Shown here: positions 1 to 8,033 of the stretch, in pieces
Position numbering within the stretch: position 1 is the first letter of the stretch
How the letters are laid out: each line of letters begins with the position of its first letter
NCBI GenBank assembly: GCA_036939355.1
Contig: JALLAP010000327.1
Coordinates: 1-17,164, forward strand
DNA length: 17,164 bases
Direction of reading: 5' to 3'
From: Thalassiosira profunda
Taxonomy: Eukaryota; Bacillariophyta; Thalassiosirophyceae; Thalassiosirales; Thalassiosiraceae
Made by a program: the position numbers and the translations under genes
Notes under the pieces: generated by a model
Databases searched by the model: none
What the model was told of the DNA's origin: nothing
The model's input: only the letters and a program-made list of their open reading frames with translations

Positions 1-2
1 TG

Positions 3-206
3 CAATCCTGCATCGCCCTGGCGGAGAGGGTGCGCGACCTGGACGTGGCGCTCACTACCTCGGCGGGATATCGTCGCCACGTTGCGAAGGAGGCGATGGT
101 GAGGGGCAGCGCGGCCGCGGCGGGAGCGGCGAAGGGGCAGGGAGGCGAGGTGGGTGCGTCGGTGGCTGACATCCCTCCCGGACCAATGGACATTGGGGAT
201 TGGTAG
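3..206 (+). CDS. 3' end of an unidentified protein (partial)
   Basis: An open frame enters from the left edge and ends at TAG 204-206, giving about 67 C-terminal residues. The segment starts with a helix-like stretch (ALAERVRDLDVAL), passes through an Ala/Gly-rich low-complexity part, and ends in the short acidic tail MDIGDW. I do not recognise a domain. The next gene lies on the opposite strand and is convergent, with only 135 nt between the stops, which suits a real 3' end here. The upstream part is outside the window, so neither the family nor the exon structure can be judged. The frame could be a chance opening in GC-rich DNA. Confidence 0.45.
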   Translation, partial: QSCIALAERVRDLDVALTTSAGYRRHVAKEAMVRGSAAAAGAAKGQGGEVGASVADIPPGPMDIGDW

Positions 207-341
207 ACGCTAGCCTGCTCCCGAATCGAATAGCCGGCGACCTAGGTCAGAGATGCACATTGCATTTATGATGTGGATAACTGTGCTAAGATTCCTTCAT
301 ACCCACCCATTATTGTGCAATACGACTACTTCCATCAACGC

Positions 342-914
342 CTACGCCAACATGCACCGAATGCTATGAATAGCCGTCCCCATTAGGAGAGAGTTAAGAA
401 TGAAATAACATGGGATGGTAAATGAAGCGAGGCCGGACTTGCTCAGGGGTTTGCCTGCGGATCTCTTGTACGTTCTTGCGTATCCTCGGCGCAATATAAC
501 CCACAGCAACGTCAAGACTGCACCCACGCGGCCATTGACAATTGATGCAAAGCTCAGGGATGCGACGATGAAGGGAACCATCTGCTCCACTTGATTTGTC
601 TGCACGCGTTGCGCAATGTACACATCCTCGGGCAAATCAGTGATCGTAGACTGAGAGAAGGGCTTGGTTCCGATGCCATGCCTTGCCTTTGCAATCCCCA
701 CGCCCATTACATCTAGCAACTCGTAGGAGACCAGGAAGAGGCAGAGAGTTGCAACTGTGGGCGCGAGCTCGTTCGCATTGTTCGGTAGGATACCGGACGC
801 GGGATCCCGACCAAAGGCGAAGGACAGAAGCGCCCCGAGGGCTGCGTAGGTCGCCAAGATTGCCCCAGCAGGCGGCGCATCGCCACTTCCGCCGCCGCTT
901 GTCTTGGGCGGCAT
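342..914 (-). CDS. MAPEG-family membrane protein (microsomal glutathione S-transferase-like)
   Basis: Single-exon gene of 190 residues starting at ATG 914-912. MAPEG proteins are small four-helix integral membrane proteins of the ER or outer plastid/mitochondrial membranes; many conjugate or reduce lipophilic substrates with glutathione. Hydrophobic segments are visible at about residues 16-36, 52-72, 112-143 (probably two helices) and 163-182. The diagnostic R-x3-N-x2-E motif is present as R103, N107 and E110, followed by P114. A second family signature, RRGYARTYK (142-150), supplies the Arg and Tyr residues expected near the glutathione site. The N-terminus carries about 15 extra Gly/Pro/Ser residues, so the protein is somewhat longer than the usual ~150. 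The substrate cannot be deduced. It diverges from the repeat-protein gene at 1160. Confidence 0.85.
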   Translation of the reverse strand: MPPKTSGGGSGDAPPAGAILATYAALGALLSFAFGRDPASGILPNNANELAPTVATLCLFLVSYELLDVMGVGIAKARHGIGTKPFSQSTITDLPEDVYIAQRVQTNQVEQMVPFIVASLSFASIVNGRVGAVLTLLWVILRRGYARTYKRSAGKPLSKSGLASFTIPCYFILNSLLMGTAIHSIRCMLA

Positions 915-1159
915 GATGCATGCAATTAGAGCAAGACGTTGGCCGGGGGTGAGGGGGCGGAAGTGTGACAGGTCAAGATCCTTTTCTCTACAGAGGAATC
1001 AGTATCACCTACGTAAAATTCGACCTTCGTGCTCGTGCTCTTTCAAGACGGGTTCTTGCCTCTGCTTTGTCGAGTGAACACATCTCCTTCTCCCATAAAT
1101 CGAACATCCCCTCGAATACACCCTCTACAATCACGCTATACAACCAACAACCGATCACA
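915..1159. promoter_or_regulatory. Divergent promoter between the MAPEG gene and the repeat-protein gene
   Basis: The 245 nt separate two start codons on opposite strands, so both promoters must lie here. The right-hand part (about 1080-1159) is A/C-rich and pyrimidine-rich on the + strand and looks like an untranslated leader running into CACAATGG. I see no convincing TATA box and no TTGCAA motif. Confidence 0.5.
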
Positions 1160-1495
1160 ATGGTATCCTACAAACTCTACAAACAGAAGTACTTCGCCCA
1201 GACTGAAGCCGAGCCGACGCAAGCCAATGTCGCCACGCATTATATGCACTTCGCTGCCAAAAAGAGGAAGTCCGTCTACAAGAGGAGGTCTGTCAGCAAG
1301 CCGCAGCATCCGAAGGTCAAGGCCAAGCTTGGCCGGGGATTTTTCAAGCAAGAGATGACTTGGGAAGTTGCCAGCGAGAGGAAGTCTGTTTACAAGAGGA
1401 AGTCTGTCAGCAAGCCGCAGCATCCGAAGCTCACGGCCAAGCATGGCTTGGGAATTTTCAAGCAAGAGATGACTTGGGAAATCGCCAGCGACTAG
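1160..1495 (+). CDS. Small basic protein with two tandem 38-residue repeats, function unknown
   Basis: Predicted protein of 111 residues. The start at 1160 is chosen because it is the first ATG in a frame open from 965 and sits in a strong context (CACAATGG) after an A/C-rich leader. Residues 1-35 form a unique N-terminus (MVSYKLYKQKYFAQTEAEP...). Residues 36-73 and 74-111 are two near-identical repeats, each containing RKSVYKR, SVSKPQHPK, GxG/GIF and FKQEMTWE. The chain is strongly basic (many Lys/Arg) with conserved Tyr, His and Trp, and has no signal peptide or membrane segment. I recognise no known family. The antisense strand is also open over this interval, so the coding strand is inferred from the start context and leader. 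The product could be nucleic-acid or membrane-surface binding, but that is only suggested by charge. Confidence 0.65.
   Translation: MVSYKLYKQKYFAQTEAEPTQANVATHYMHFAAKKRKSVYKRRSVSKPQHPKVKAKLGRGFFKQEMTWEVASERKSVYKRKSVSKPQHPKLTAKHGLGIFKQEMTWEIASD
1264..1491 (+). repeat. Two tandem 114-bp direct repeats within the small basic protein gene
   Basis: Unit 1 spans 1264-1377 and unit 2 spans 1378-1491, with no spacer. They begin with the shared string gaggaagt. By eye I count about 11 mismatches over 114 bases, so roughly 90 percent identity. Because 114 is a multiple of three, the duplication keeps the reading frame and adds exactly 38 residues. Confidence 0.92.
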
Positions 1496-1692
1496 AAAAC
1501 GCCGGGGATGGCAGAGCCATAAGGGGACGCCGAAGCTCGCGCGCGAGCGTATCATTGTTCACAGAACTGCTCATAATGCTAAGAATGTACATAGAGAGAC
1601 ACCAAAATACTTGCTTGAACTCGCTCTTTCTGGCATGAATCCTAATCTATGTATCAGCATGGACATATGTTGTGTTCGAAAAGGTGCCAGCC

Positions 1693-3146
1693 CTACTTTT
1701 TGCCGGGTGCCACTTTCACCTTGACCATCAAGGCCTTCGCCTTTTCGCCCAAGTACGATCCGACGAAGAAGCTCGGCCACCATCGCAGCAAAACGTTGGG
1801 ATATCCTGCACAAGCAAGGAACATTGCCGGGCCGGGGCACAATCCGGCCATTCCCCAGCCAAGCCCAAAGATGGCTTCGCCAATGATGAGCTGGAACGAA
1901 GGCATGCACTTATGAGTGAGATGAAGATGGCACATCATAACGGCGTTGCAAGATCGATGTGTACTCACCTTGCTGTCAATGACTTTGTTGGTTGGTACGC
2001 TGAAGTGGCCAATGGACGGCTTCTGGGTCAGTGGACACTCGAGTGCCTTTGAGTTCTAGCAGACGAGACAACCGGTAAATGAGTGTCAGATAAGATCATA
2101 CCGAACAGAGGTAGCGAAAGGTCCCGACTCACTTTGAACACATTGAAGCCCTTCACCCATTGGTACGAGACGAAGCTCGTGATAAGCCCTCCTCCTGCAA
2201 CGAGTACAATAAGTGTCAGGAGACGTCACGGAACGAAACTTGCATTGATAAGACTCACCCATCACGCATGCGAGAGTGGGATCCCACGTTCCATCCTGGA
2301 GGCCCTTCATGTTGAGAAATCCGTAGATTTTGCTGCTGACCGTCATCTTGGAAATGACCAACCCGAGCGAGAAGAAGGTCGCGCTGACGATTGCCGGAAC
2401 GAGCTTTCGCTTGTTGTTGTCGTGCTCGTCCCGCACCGCTTCGCTGGCATCGGCCGGAGCCTTGCGGAGGAAGCCCGGCAACGCCGCGCCCGCCGCCAAC
2501 GATGCGAGGATGGTGCCGATCGTGATGGTCGCCTCCGTGGGCAGATGCTTTGCGACCGAGTCGTAGCTGTCGCGGAGGTAGGGGTGGAACGGGCAGGACG
2601 CCGAGCAGCCCGACGCCATTAGGATGCCGGTCGACATGAAGGAGAGGACCGCGGCGAGGGAGCGGACGCTGAGGCGCGCGAGGCCGCAGATGCCGTGTCC
2701 GGTGGTGCATCCGTTTCCGAGCTACAAATACGAGTTGGCAAATGAAACAAGATGTGAGCAAGAGTATCCTAGCCTCTCATTCAGTTGAGCACAATTGCAA
2801 CTCCACTCACCCTCGTGCCAAAACCCACGCAGAATCCGCCCAGGACGAACCCCAGCTCCGACACGATCGGCAGTCCCGACGCGTATCCCAGCCGCTCGTC
2901 CTTCAGCGCGTCCTTATCAATGAGCGTCACATACACTCGCGACGTCAGGGCGAACGCCGCCAAGAACGCCAGCTTCCACTGCTGCGCCGGGTCCGTCAAT
3001 GTCTTCTTCGGGGCCACGACGAACGACGACAGGAGGCCGCTCGCGCCGAGTATGTCGCCGTTGAATAGGAGGAGCGTCGCGGCGGAGAGGCCGATGAGGG
3101 AGCCCCCGAGGAGGCCCGAGACGGGCGTGAAGTATTTGAGCGACAT
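1693..3146 (-). CDS. YeeE/YedE family sulfur (thiosulfate-type) transporter, five exons
   Basis: Spliced gene: exons 3146-2811, 2721-2259, 2194-2133, 2055-1969 and 1890-1693 (minus strand) encode 381 residues. All four introns (89, 64, 77 and 78 nt) start GTGAGT and end TAG or CAG. The YeeE/YedE (DUF395) family forms many-helix plasma-membrane channels, and bacterial YeeE imports thiosulfate through conserved cysteines. Both hallmark loops are present: [13 protein letters not shown] (C117, C124, immediately after the first splice junction) and [10 protein letters not shown] (C334). An extra GCSASCPFH motif lies in exon 2. Hydrophobic helices fill most of the chain, including about residues 7-45 and 92-112. 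The length fits the two-half fused form. The ATG at 3146 starts directly at the first helix. The ion carried and the membrane in which it resides are not shown by the sequence. Confidence 0.93.
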
Positions 3147-3593
3147 GTCGATAGTTGAGGATTGCAGATATTATGAGCCGTGCAGATGAGAGCTCCAAAG
3201 CAGCGCGGCGCAGGCCTCCTTCCGCTTGCCTCCGACGTCGTGTCGTCGGGCGGACGGATATTTTGTGCGGCGCTGCGCCTGGTGGTGCTGGCGTTGGCGT
3301 TCCGGTTGTTGCTTTTGCGTTGCGGCGCGCGCGAGCTCTCGGAAAAATGTGAGGCTTGATTGATACGAACGACACTTCGCAGGCGAAGATCGGTGAAACT
3401 CAAAACTGCCCAGCGCGCGACGTGTTCGGACAACCATCTTGCGAGATATGACGTGTTTTATGTCGTTCAACAAGGCCATTTTTAGCAAGAGCGCAAGGCT
3501 TTCCGGACCGACTGTGCTTGTCAATCGCTATGGTAGTACAATAGATAGCTTCCGATACATACCTCCAGTGCTTTTGCTCATTCGGGGCAAGAT
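3147..3593. other. Intergenic: YeeE/YedE gene upstream region and 3' flank of the phosducin-like gene
   Basis: This 447-nt interval separates two minus-strand genes. It holds the promoter and leader of the YeeE/YedE gene (right of 3146) and the 3' untranslated part of the gene ending at 3594. Short open frames occur on both strands, but none has a recognisable domain, a good start context or splice sites. About 3240-3345 is GC- and GT-rich. I see no RNA gene. Confidence 0.6.
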
Positions 3594-5028
3594 CTAACCC
3601 GTCGAAGAGGCCACTTGAGATTCCGACACCAGCAGTCCATCCTGTGCTTCCGTCTTCACGCCAACGTGCTCGTGGAAAAAGCCCTTGTTGCACCCCGCCA
3701 CGCCGCAATCGTATCGCTCTTCCTCCAAGTCCTCCTCGTGTTTCATCTCCCTGCTGAGCATTCCGCTTCCCAGCCCATTCAGCTTTCGCATATTTTCCAA
3801 CAGCATCTCCTCCTCCGGCCGAATTCGGCAGAGCGCATCCAGCGGGGGTGGGCTGTCGATCAACACTCCCGCACGATCGAGCCACTGCTCCACCGCTTTT
3901 GACTCCACCTCTTCGCCACCACTCGCAAAGTCACGCAGACCCGAGCTGTACGCCACCACTCTTCCATCCCTCAACGCCAACAGCAGGGGAAATTCGCCCC
4001 TCTTCCAATCTCCGCCCCAATCCTCCGCGTACAGCACTGAAGTGACGCCAATCCCTCGCGCGAACTTGGTGCCGGGATATCGGCCCGCCATCTCCTCCAA
4101 GCACAAATCCAGCGACACCGAGAGGGGCGAGAATGCGTCGTACAAATGCAGCACCGCTCCCTTCGGACAGATCCGATCCCGCACCTGATCGGCGCCGTAT
4201 CCAACAGAGGCGAAGACGCGCTGCGGATGCATCTGCCGATGCACACCGTAGCCGTGGTGCCGCGACACCTCGTAATGCTTCGCCTTATTCTCCAGCTCGG
4301 CGCGTCGCCCCGCTTGCAACGCGTCGTATTCGGAGTTGGCGCCGGGCAGGTCGTCGTCGAGGAGGTAGTCAAACTCATCGTCGCTGTCGCTGCCGCTGCT
4401 CCCATCGTCTTTGTTTCCACCGGCATCCGTCTTCTCTTCTTCATCAATAAATCCACACAAAACGACATCGCCACCATCCGCATCCCCTCTTTCTCCCCTC
4501 GCCGCCGCCAGCAACTCGTACTCCCCGCCGTCCCCATTTGGATCGTAGCAGCACCGGCAGCCGCTCCCGAAGGTCATCCCGTGAATCAAGTTGGCCGGGT
4601 TGTACGCGCGCCCGCCATCCGGGAGAGAGTGCGGCTGGTGCTGCCGCCGCCGGTCCTCCGCGCGCGCCACCCGGTCGTGGGCGCGGAGGGCGGTCTCCAC
4701 CGCCGAGCGCTTGCGGTTCGATTCGATCTGCAAATAGTGCACGAGGGAAGAGCACCGTGAAAAAAAGATGTGCACAAGATATCCACAAGATTACAACACG
4801 CGAGGAGTCGACAAGACGTTGCAATTCGCATCCGCCCCGCCAAGCGCTCCATCAAAAGAGGAACGAGCATAACCCATACACCCAGAGACTGAGCATAACA
4901 CGTGCACCGAACGAACGCACCTCGCGCTGGCAGCAGCTGTCGAGCGTCGGGTCGATGTGCCCGCCCTCCCGCTCCACCTCGACGGGCGCCCCGACCCCCT
5001 CGAACATTTGCTGGCGCGTCGAACTCAT
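3594..5028 (-). CDS. Phosducin/TXNDC9-like thioredoxin-fold protein with Cys/His additions
   Basis: Two exons, 5028-4921 and 4727-3594 (minus strand), joined across a 193-nt intron (GTGCGT...TTTGCAG), encode 413 residues. Phosducin-like and TXNDC9 proteins are cytosolic co-chaperones that bind the CCT chaperonin or G-beta-gamma. Visible parts: N-terminal helix start; a Cys cluster GSGCRCCYD (about 91-98); an acidic Ser/Asp linker (about 130-160) leading into LLDDD; a family-like helix with GRRAELENK and GYG; then a thioredoxin-fold domain (about 227-327; AVLHLYDAF, YPGTKFARG, EFPLLLALRDGRVV, VEQWLDRAGVL). The domain has no CxxC redox pair, as in phosducins. The C-terminal tail has C377-x4-C382-x5-H388-x-H390, resembling a zinc site. 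It is longer than typical members (about 230-300 residues). The exact subfamily is uncertain. Confidence 0.8.
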
Positions 5029-5404
5029 GGCTGTCGGGAGCGCCGGGGGGGACGAAGGACGAACGAAGGGAACTGAAGGGAAGCAAGAAGCGAGTGGTCG
5101 AGTGGTTCGCCTGCCTGAGGGGATCGGTGGCAGGGCTTTGCAAGTTACCGAAAGCTTTTTGTTAGATCCTTTCACGATGGTACGATACTATTTCCTTGGC
5201 CATTGAAAGCTGTCGCGCACTTGCAAAGCAACCAACCAAGCCAACAGAGCTCCTCCGCCACAACCGACCCTCCCGCCGGTGCAGCCCGGTGCCTCGTCCC
5301 CCCTCCCTTGCCGCCTCGAGGTCGCCCGCGTCCGCGATCGTGGTCAGCGAAAAGATCTTGTCGTAGTCGGGCACGTCGAGGAGGTTCGTGTGCAGCCCGT
5401 CCCC
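5029..5404. promoter_or_regulatory. Divergent promoter between the phosducin-like and SAYSvFN genes
   Basis: These 376 nt lie between opposite start codons. Two copies of the palindrome TTGCAA occur at 5138-5143 and 5221-5226. A purine-rich stretch with repeated GACGAA/GAAGGG words covers 5050-5100, and a run of seven G falls near 5045. The part 5230-5404 is C-rich. The frame of the SAYSvFN gene stays open back to 5279 but has no ATG there. No RNA gene is seen. Confidence 0.5.
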
Positions 5405-6565
5405 ATGCCGCCCCCGCCGCCCAACTTCCTCCCCGCCGCGCGCCGGCGCCGCCTCGACCCGACACGGCGCCTATATTCCCGCGAACTGTGGAACCGGGTG
5501 CGCTTCCATGCCTCGGCCTCGCAAGCACAAGATGGGACTGCGTCGTCCTCCTCCAAACTTCGGCAGGGCCTCCGGTGGGCGTGGGCGCTGTTGCATGCGG
5601 TGGCGTACGAACTGCAGCCCTTTCGGATCAGGCCGTGCTTGATTAGGGCGAGGGTGTTTGTGTGCGAGGAAGAGGGAGTGCAGCGCCTCGCGGCATCACT
5701 GTTGGAACGGGCCACGTCGGTTCTGTCGACGTTGCAAAAGCTGTTGCAATATCTGCTGGAGCAGCTGAAGCAAACCGACGTCCAATCGATCAAAGCAAGT
5801 TTTGCGTCGAACAAGTCCCTCCTCGCCAAGGGATCCCTCGCCCTTTTTGCATTGCGCCTTTACTTTCACGCCCTGCGATATTTGCACGAGCTCCTTCACG
5901 CCGGACCGCTCGTCATCATCGTCACCCTCATGATTTTGCTGTACACCATCGGATTGGGGGACAACACTGGGGCAGCGTCGGGGATCCCCTCAGCGTACAG
6001 CGTGTTCAACCGCGGGATGCGAAGGATCCTGGGCACGGTCGACGGGGAGGAATTGGCCCGACAGTACGCCGGGGGAGGGGCCATGGCGGCCGCGGGCGGG
6101 ATGAATGCCGGGGGTAATGTGATCGAGTTTGACGACGGGGGAAGGTGGGGGAACGACGAAGAAGGGGAGATGGTGGAAGAAGAGGAAAGGAATGTGGTCA
6201 ACGAAAGGAGGAGGCAGAGACGCTTGGAGAGGTTGGAGCAGCGGAGAAACGAGGAGAGGAACGAGGGGAACGACGACGCGGCGCCACCGCGAGCAGACAA
6301 CGACACGCCGCTGCTCAACGACGAAACAGGGCCCGGTGAGAATTCAACGGGTCTGGAAGAGAATCGACACGGCGGGCGTGACGATCGGCCGGCAAACGAA
6401 GCGACCCCTGCAGCAAGGAAGTCGGGAAAGAAGGAACGCCGGCGGAACTTGGAGCTGCGCCGCGAGATGCAGCGGCAACGGCAGGCGGCGGCCGCGATGG
6501 GGTTCGGGGCCGCGGAGAACGCGGACGATGCGAGGGAGATGGCGGCGAGGATGGCGTTGGGATGA
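5405..6565 (+). CDS. SAYSvFN-domain membrane protein (SAYSD1-like)
   Basis: Single-exon gene of 386 residues. The start at 5405 is the first ATG of the open frame (CCCCATGCCG). SAYSvFN proteins are small ER-membrane proteins; human SAYSD1 associates with the Sec61 translocon and UFMylated ribosomes and clears stalled nascent chains. Seen here: a Pro/Arg-rich N-terminus; a long helical region (about 85-145) with RLAASLLERA and LQKLLQYLLEQL; hydrophobic segments at about 144-163 and 168-184; then the exact signature SAYSVFN at 196-202 followed by NRGMRRILGTVDGEEL. A Gly/Ala stretch, an acidic block and a long Arg/Glu-rich, probably coiled-coil tail (about 260-386) complete the protein. It is roughly twice the length of the human protein, mainly through the N-terminal helices and charged tail. 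Family assignment is secure; the detailed role is inferred. Confidence 0.88.
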   Translation: MPPPPPNFLPAARRRRLDPTRRLYSRELWNRVRFHASASQAQDGTASSSSKLRQGLRWAWALLHAVAYELQPFRIRPCLIRARVFVCEEEGVQRLAASLLERATSVLSTLQKLLQYLLEQLKQTDVQSIKASFASNKSLLAKGSLALFALRLYFHALRYLHELLHAGPLVIIVTLMILLYTIGLGDNTGAASGIPSAYSVFNRGMRRILGTVDGEELARQYAGGGAMAAAGGMNAGGNVIEFDDGGRWGNDEEGEMVEEEERNVVNERRRQRRLERLEQRRNEERNEGNDDAAPPRADNDTPLLNDETGPGENSTGLEENRHGGRDDRPANEATPAARKSGKKERRRNLELRREMQRQRQAAAAMGFGAAENADDAREMAARMALG

Positions 6566-6695
6566 TGCATACAGGGTGTCTACTTTCTTCTGCTACACTA
6601 TCAAAGCGCTCCATCTCCTCATTCTTTCGGCTATCAACTACGAGATCGAACATAATCACCGCAAATCGATGCCTCCGATGCAACAACAAACGCAG

Positions 6696-7763
6696 CTACA
6701 ACGAGAAATAGTCGTACTGACGAATCATCTCTTCAACGTCGATGTCCTCGTTGTTGCGAAGGCACATGGCGATGATGTCCTCGGTTTTCCCCGGATTGTC
6801 GAGCATGAGCACGACGCGCTTGCGATGGACGTCGTAGTGCGAATTGAAAGGGCCGGAGTCTTCCTCGACGTCAGCGTGGACTCCCGACCACTGATAAGAA
6901 TGGTCGAGCATCTTCATCTTGTAGAGAAAGACCTGGTTGAGCGACTGCGCGACTGGCTCCTCGAGCATTTCGTCGTTGGCATCGAAAGAATGGGAGGCGC
7001 GTGGGTTCTCTGCAACACTTTCTTCGGCTGGAAGGCCTGTGGTACTCTTGCTGCCCAGTCCCTGGAATTCAGGAGGTGCATCTTCTCCGTCGTCGCCGTT
7101 GTTGTTGGGCGTTTTGGAGTTGTGCTCTTCGCTGAGCTCCACGCTCCGGCGATTACTCTTGAGCTTCTCGTTTTCAAGAGGAGCTGGCGTGGACTTCTTC
7201 GCCAGAATGGAATCCAGAGCAGAAGGAAGAATTTGATCGGCAAGAGAAGTTGCGAGCCAACTTAGGTCAGCTTCGTTGGCTGTCGCCACGCCTTCGTTGC
7301 GACTGGTCTTGGGCTCGAGGCGTTCCTCGGAGGCCTTATTGGCAACCTTGGCAACCTTCGCTGGCGTAATTACGGAGTTGCCGAATACTGTCGCGAGGGT
7401 GGCTTCCTCGTCGGATTTGGGGTCGAACTTGGCCTTCGCGGAGCTCTCGTATTCATCAGTATCGGCGTTCACGTCACGCTTCGATGATTGCGCCGACCTG
7501 CCCTGCTCAGCGGAGCGAGCAGGAGCAGCCACCTTGGTCGCAGCAAGTCTTTTCAACCCACTCTCCAATGGAAAGGTGGCACTCTTTGCCAACTTCTTGG
7601 CGCTCCTGGTGTTGAGCGCGACCGTGTTGTAGGTGGTGTACTCTGCCGAGTTTTCCACGCAATCGAACACCTTGCGTTTGTCAGCCGCATCGCCAACCGT
7701 AGCACACACGCTGCTGTCGTCATCGGTGTCGGTGAAGCTGTTTGAGAGCGAATAGGAAGGCAT
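6696..7763 (-). CDS. Hypothetical low-complexity acidic/basic protein
   Basis: Single-exon frame of 355 residues. The chosen start, 7763, has A at -3 (AACAAGATGC). An in-frame ATG at 7862 would add 33 residues but has a weak context. No domain is recognised. The N-terminal half is rich in Ser, Asp, Lys and Ala with many charged clusters, probably disordered (KRDVNADTDEYESSAK, KSDEEATLA). A hydrophobic helix-like patch (WLATSLADQILPSALDSIL) lies near the middle. The last ~85 residues look more ordered (FLYKMKMLDHSYQW, RKRVVLMLDNPGKTEDIIAM) and are the best place to look for homology. It ends 130 nt from the convergent SAYSvFN gene and runs in the same direction as the makorin gene upstream of it. 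Confidence 0.75.
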   Translation of the reverse strand: MPSYSLSNSFTDTDDDSSVCATVGDAADKRKVFDCVENSAEYTTYNTVALNTRSAKKLAKSATFPLESGLKRLAATKVAAPARSAEQGRSAQSSKRDVNADTDEYESSAKAKFDPKSDEEATLATVFGNSVITPAKVAKVANKASEERLEPKTSRNEGVATANEADLSWLATSLADQILPSALDSILAKKSTPAPLENEKLKSNRRSVELSEEHNSKTPNNNGDDGEDAPPEFQGLGSKSTTGLPAEESVAENPRASHSFDANDEMLEEPVAQSLNQVFLYKMKMLDHSYQWSGVHADVEEDSGPFNSHYDVHRKRVVLMLDNPGKTEDIIAMCLRNNEDIDVEEMIRQYDYFSL

Positions 7764-7906
7764 CTTGTTGGTTAGGTTGAGATCGAAGGCAAAGGGTAGA
7801 GGGGCGAGATTCCGGAAGAGAAGTGAGCACCGACGTTGAGCAATCAACGTGGAGAAATGCATCTGTCGCCGTGAAAGAGAGGAAGGGTCAGTCTGGATCC
7901 ATCAAT

Positions 7907-7924
7907 TAGGTACTTACGTACCTA
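7907..7924. promoter_or_regulatory. 7-bp perfect inverted repeat upstream of the hypothetical gene
   Basis: TAGGTAC (7907-7913) and GTACCTA (7918-7924) are perfect inverse complements around a 4-nt centre, TTAC. The element lies about 145 nt upstream of the ATG at 7763, in the 270-nt gap before the makorin stop. A TTGCAA follows at 7974-7979. It could be a dimeric transcription-factor site; function is inferred from symmetry only. Confidence 0.35.
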
Positions 7925-8033
7925 GCATAACTCTACGTATCTCGCAACTTTGTCAAGCCAACACGGCCCCCACTTGCAACAACACCTTCGCCTGCACCGC
8001 TGGCGTCTCCGTCGGCGAAGAAGCGAAAATCAT

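Noticed and set aside
1136..1555. 139-residue minus-strand frame across the tandem repeats
   Set aside because: It mirrors the repeat on the other strand. The + frame has a strong start context and a leader-like upstream sequence; the minus frame has neither. Not fully excluded.
3400..3885. 161-residue minus-strand frame overlapping the 3' end of the phosducin-like gene
   Set aside because: Out of frame with the gene, no recognisable domain, Gly/Arg-rich composition typical of a shadow frame.
5279..5404. N-terminal extension of the SAYSvFN protein
   Set aside because: The frame is open but the first codon is GTG, with no ATG before 5405; the segment lies in the divergent promoter.
6129..7265. 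378-residue + frame spanning the SAYSvFN 3' end and antisense to the orphan gene
   Set aside because: It overlaps two better-supported genes in other frames and is rich in Arg/Gly/Trp from GC-rich repeats of the purine-rich tail.
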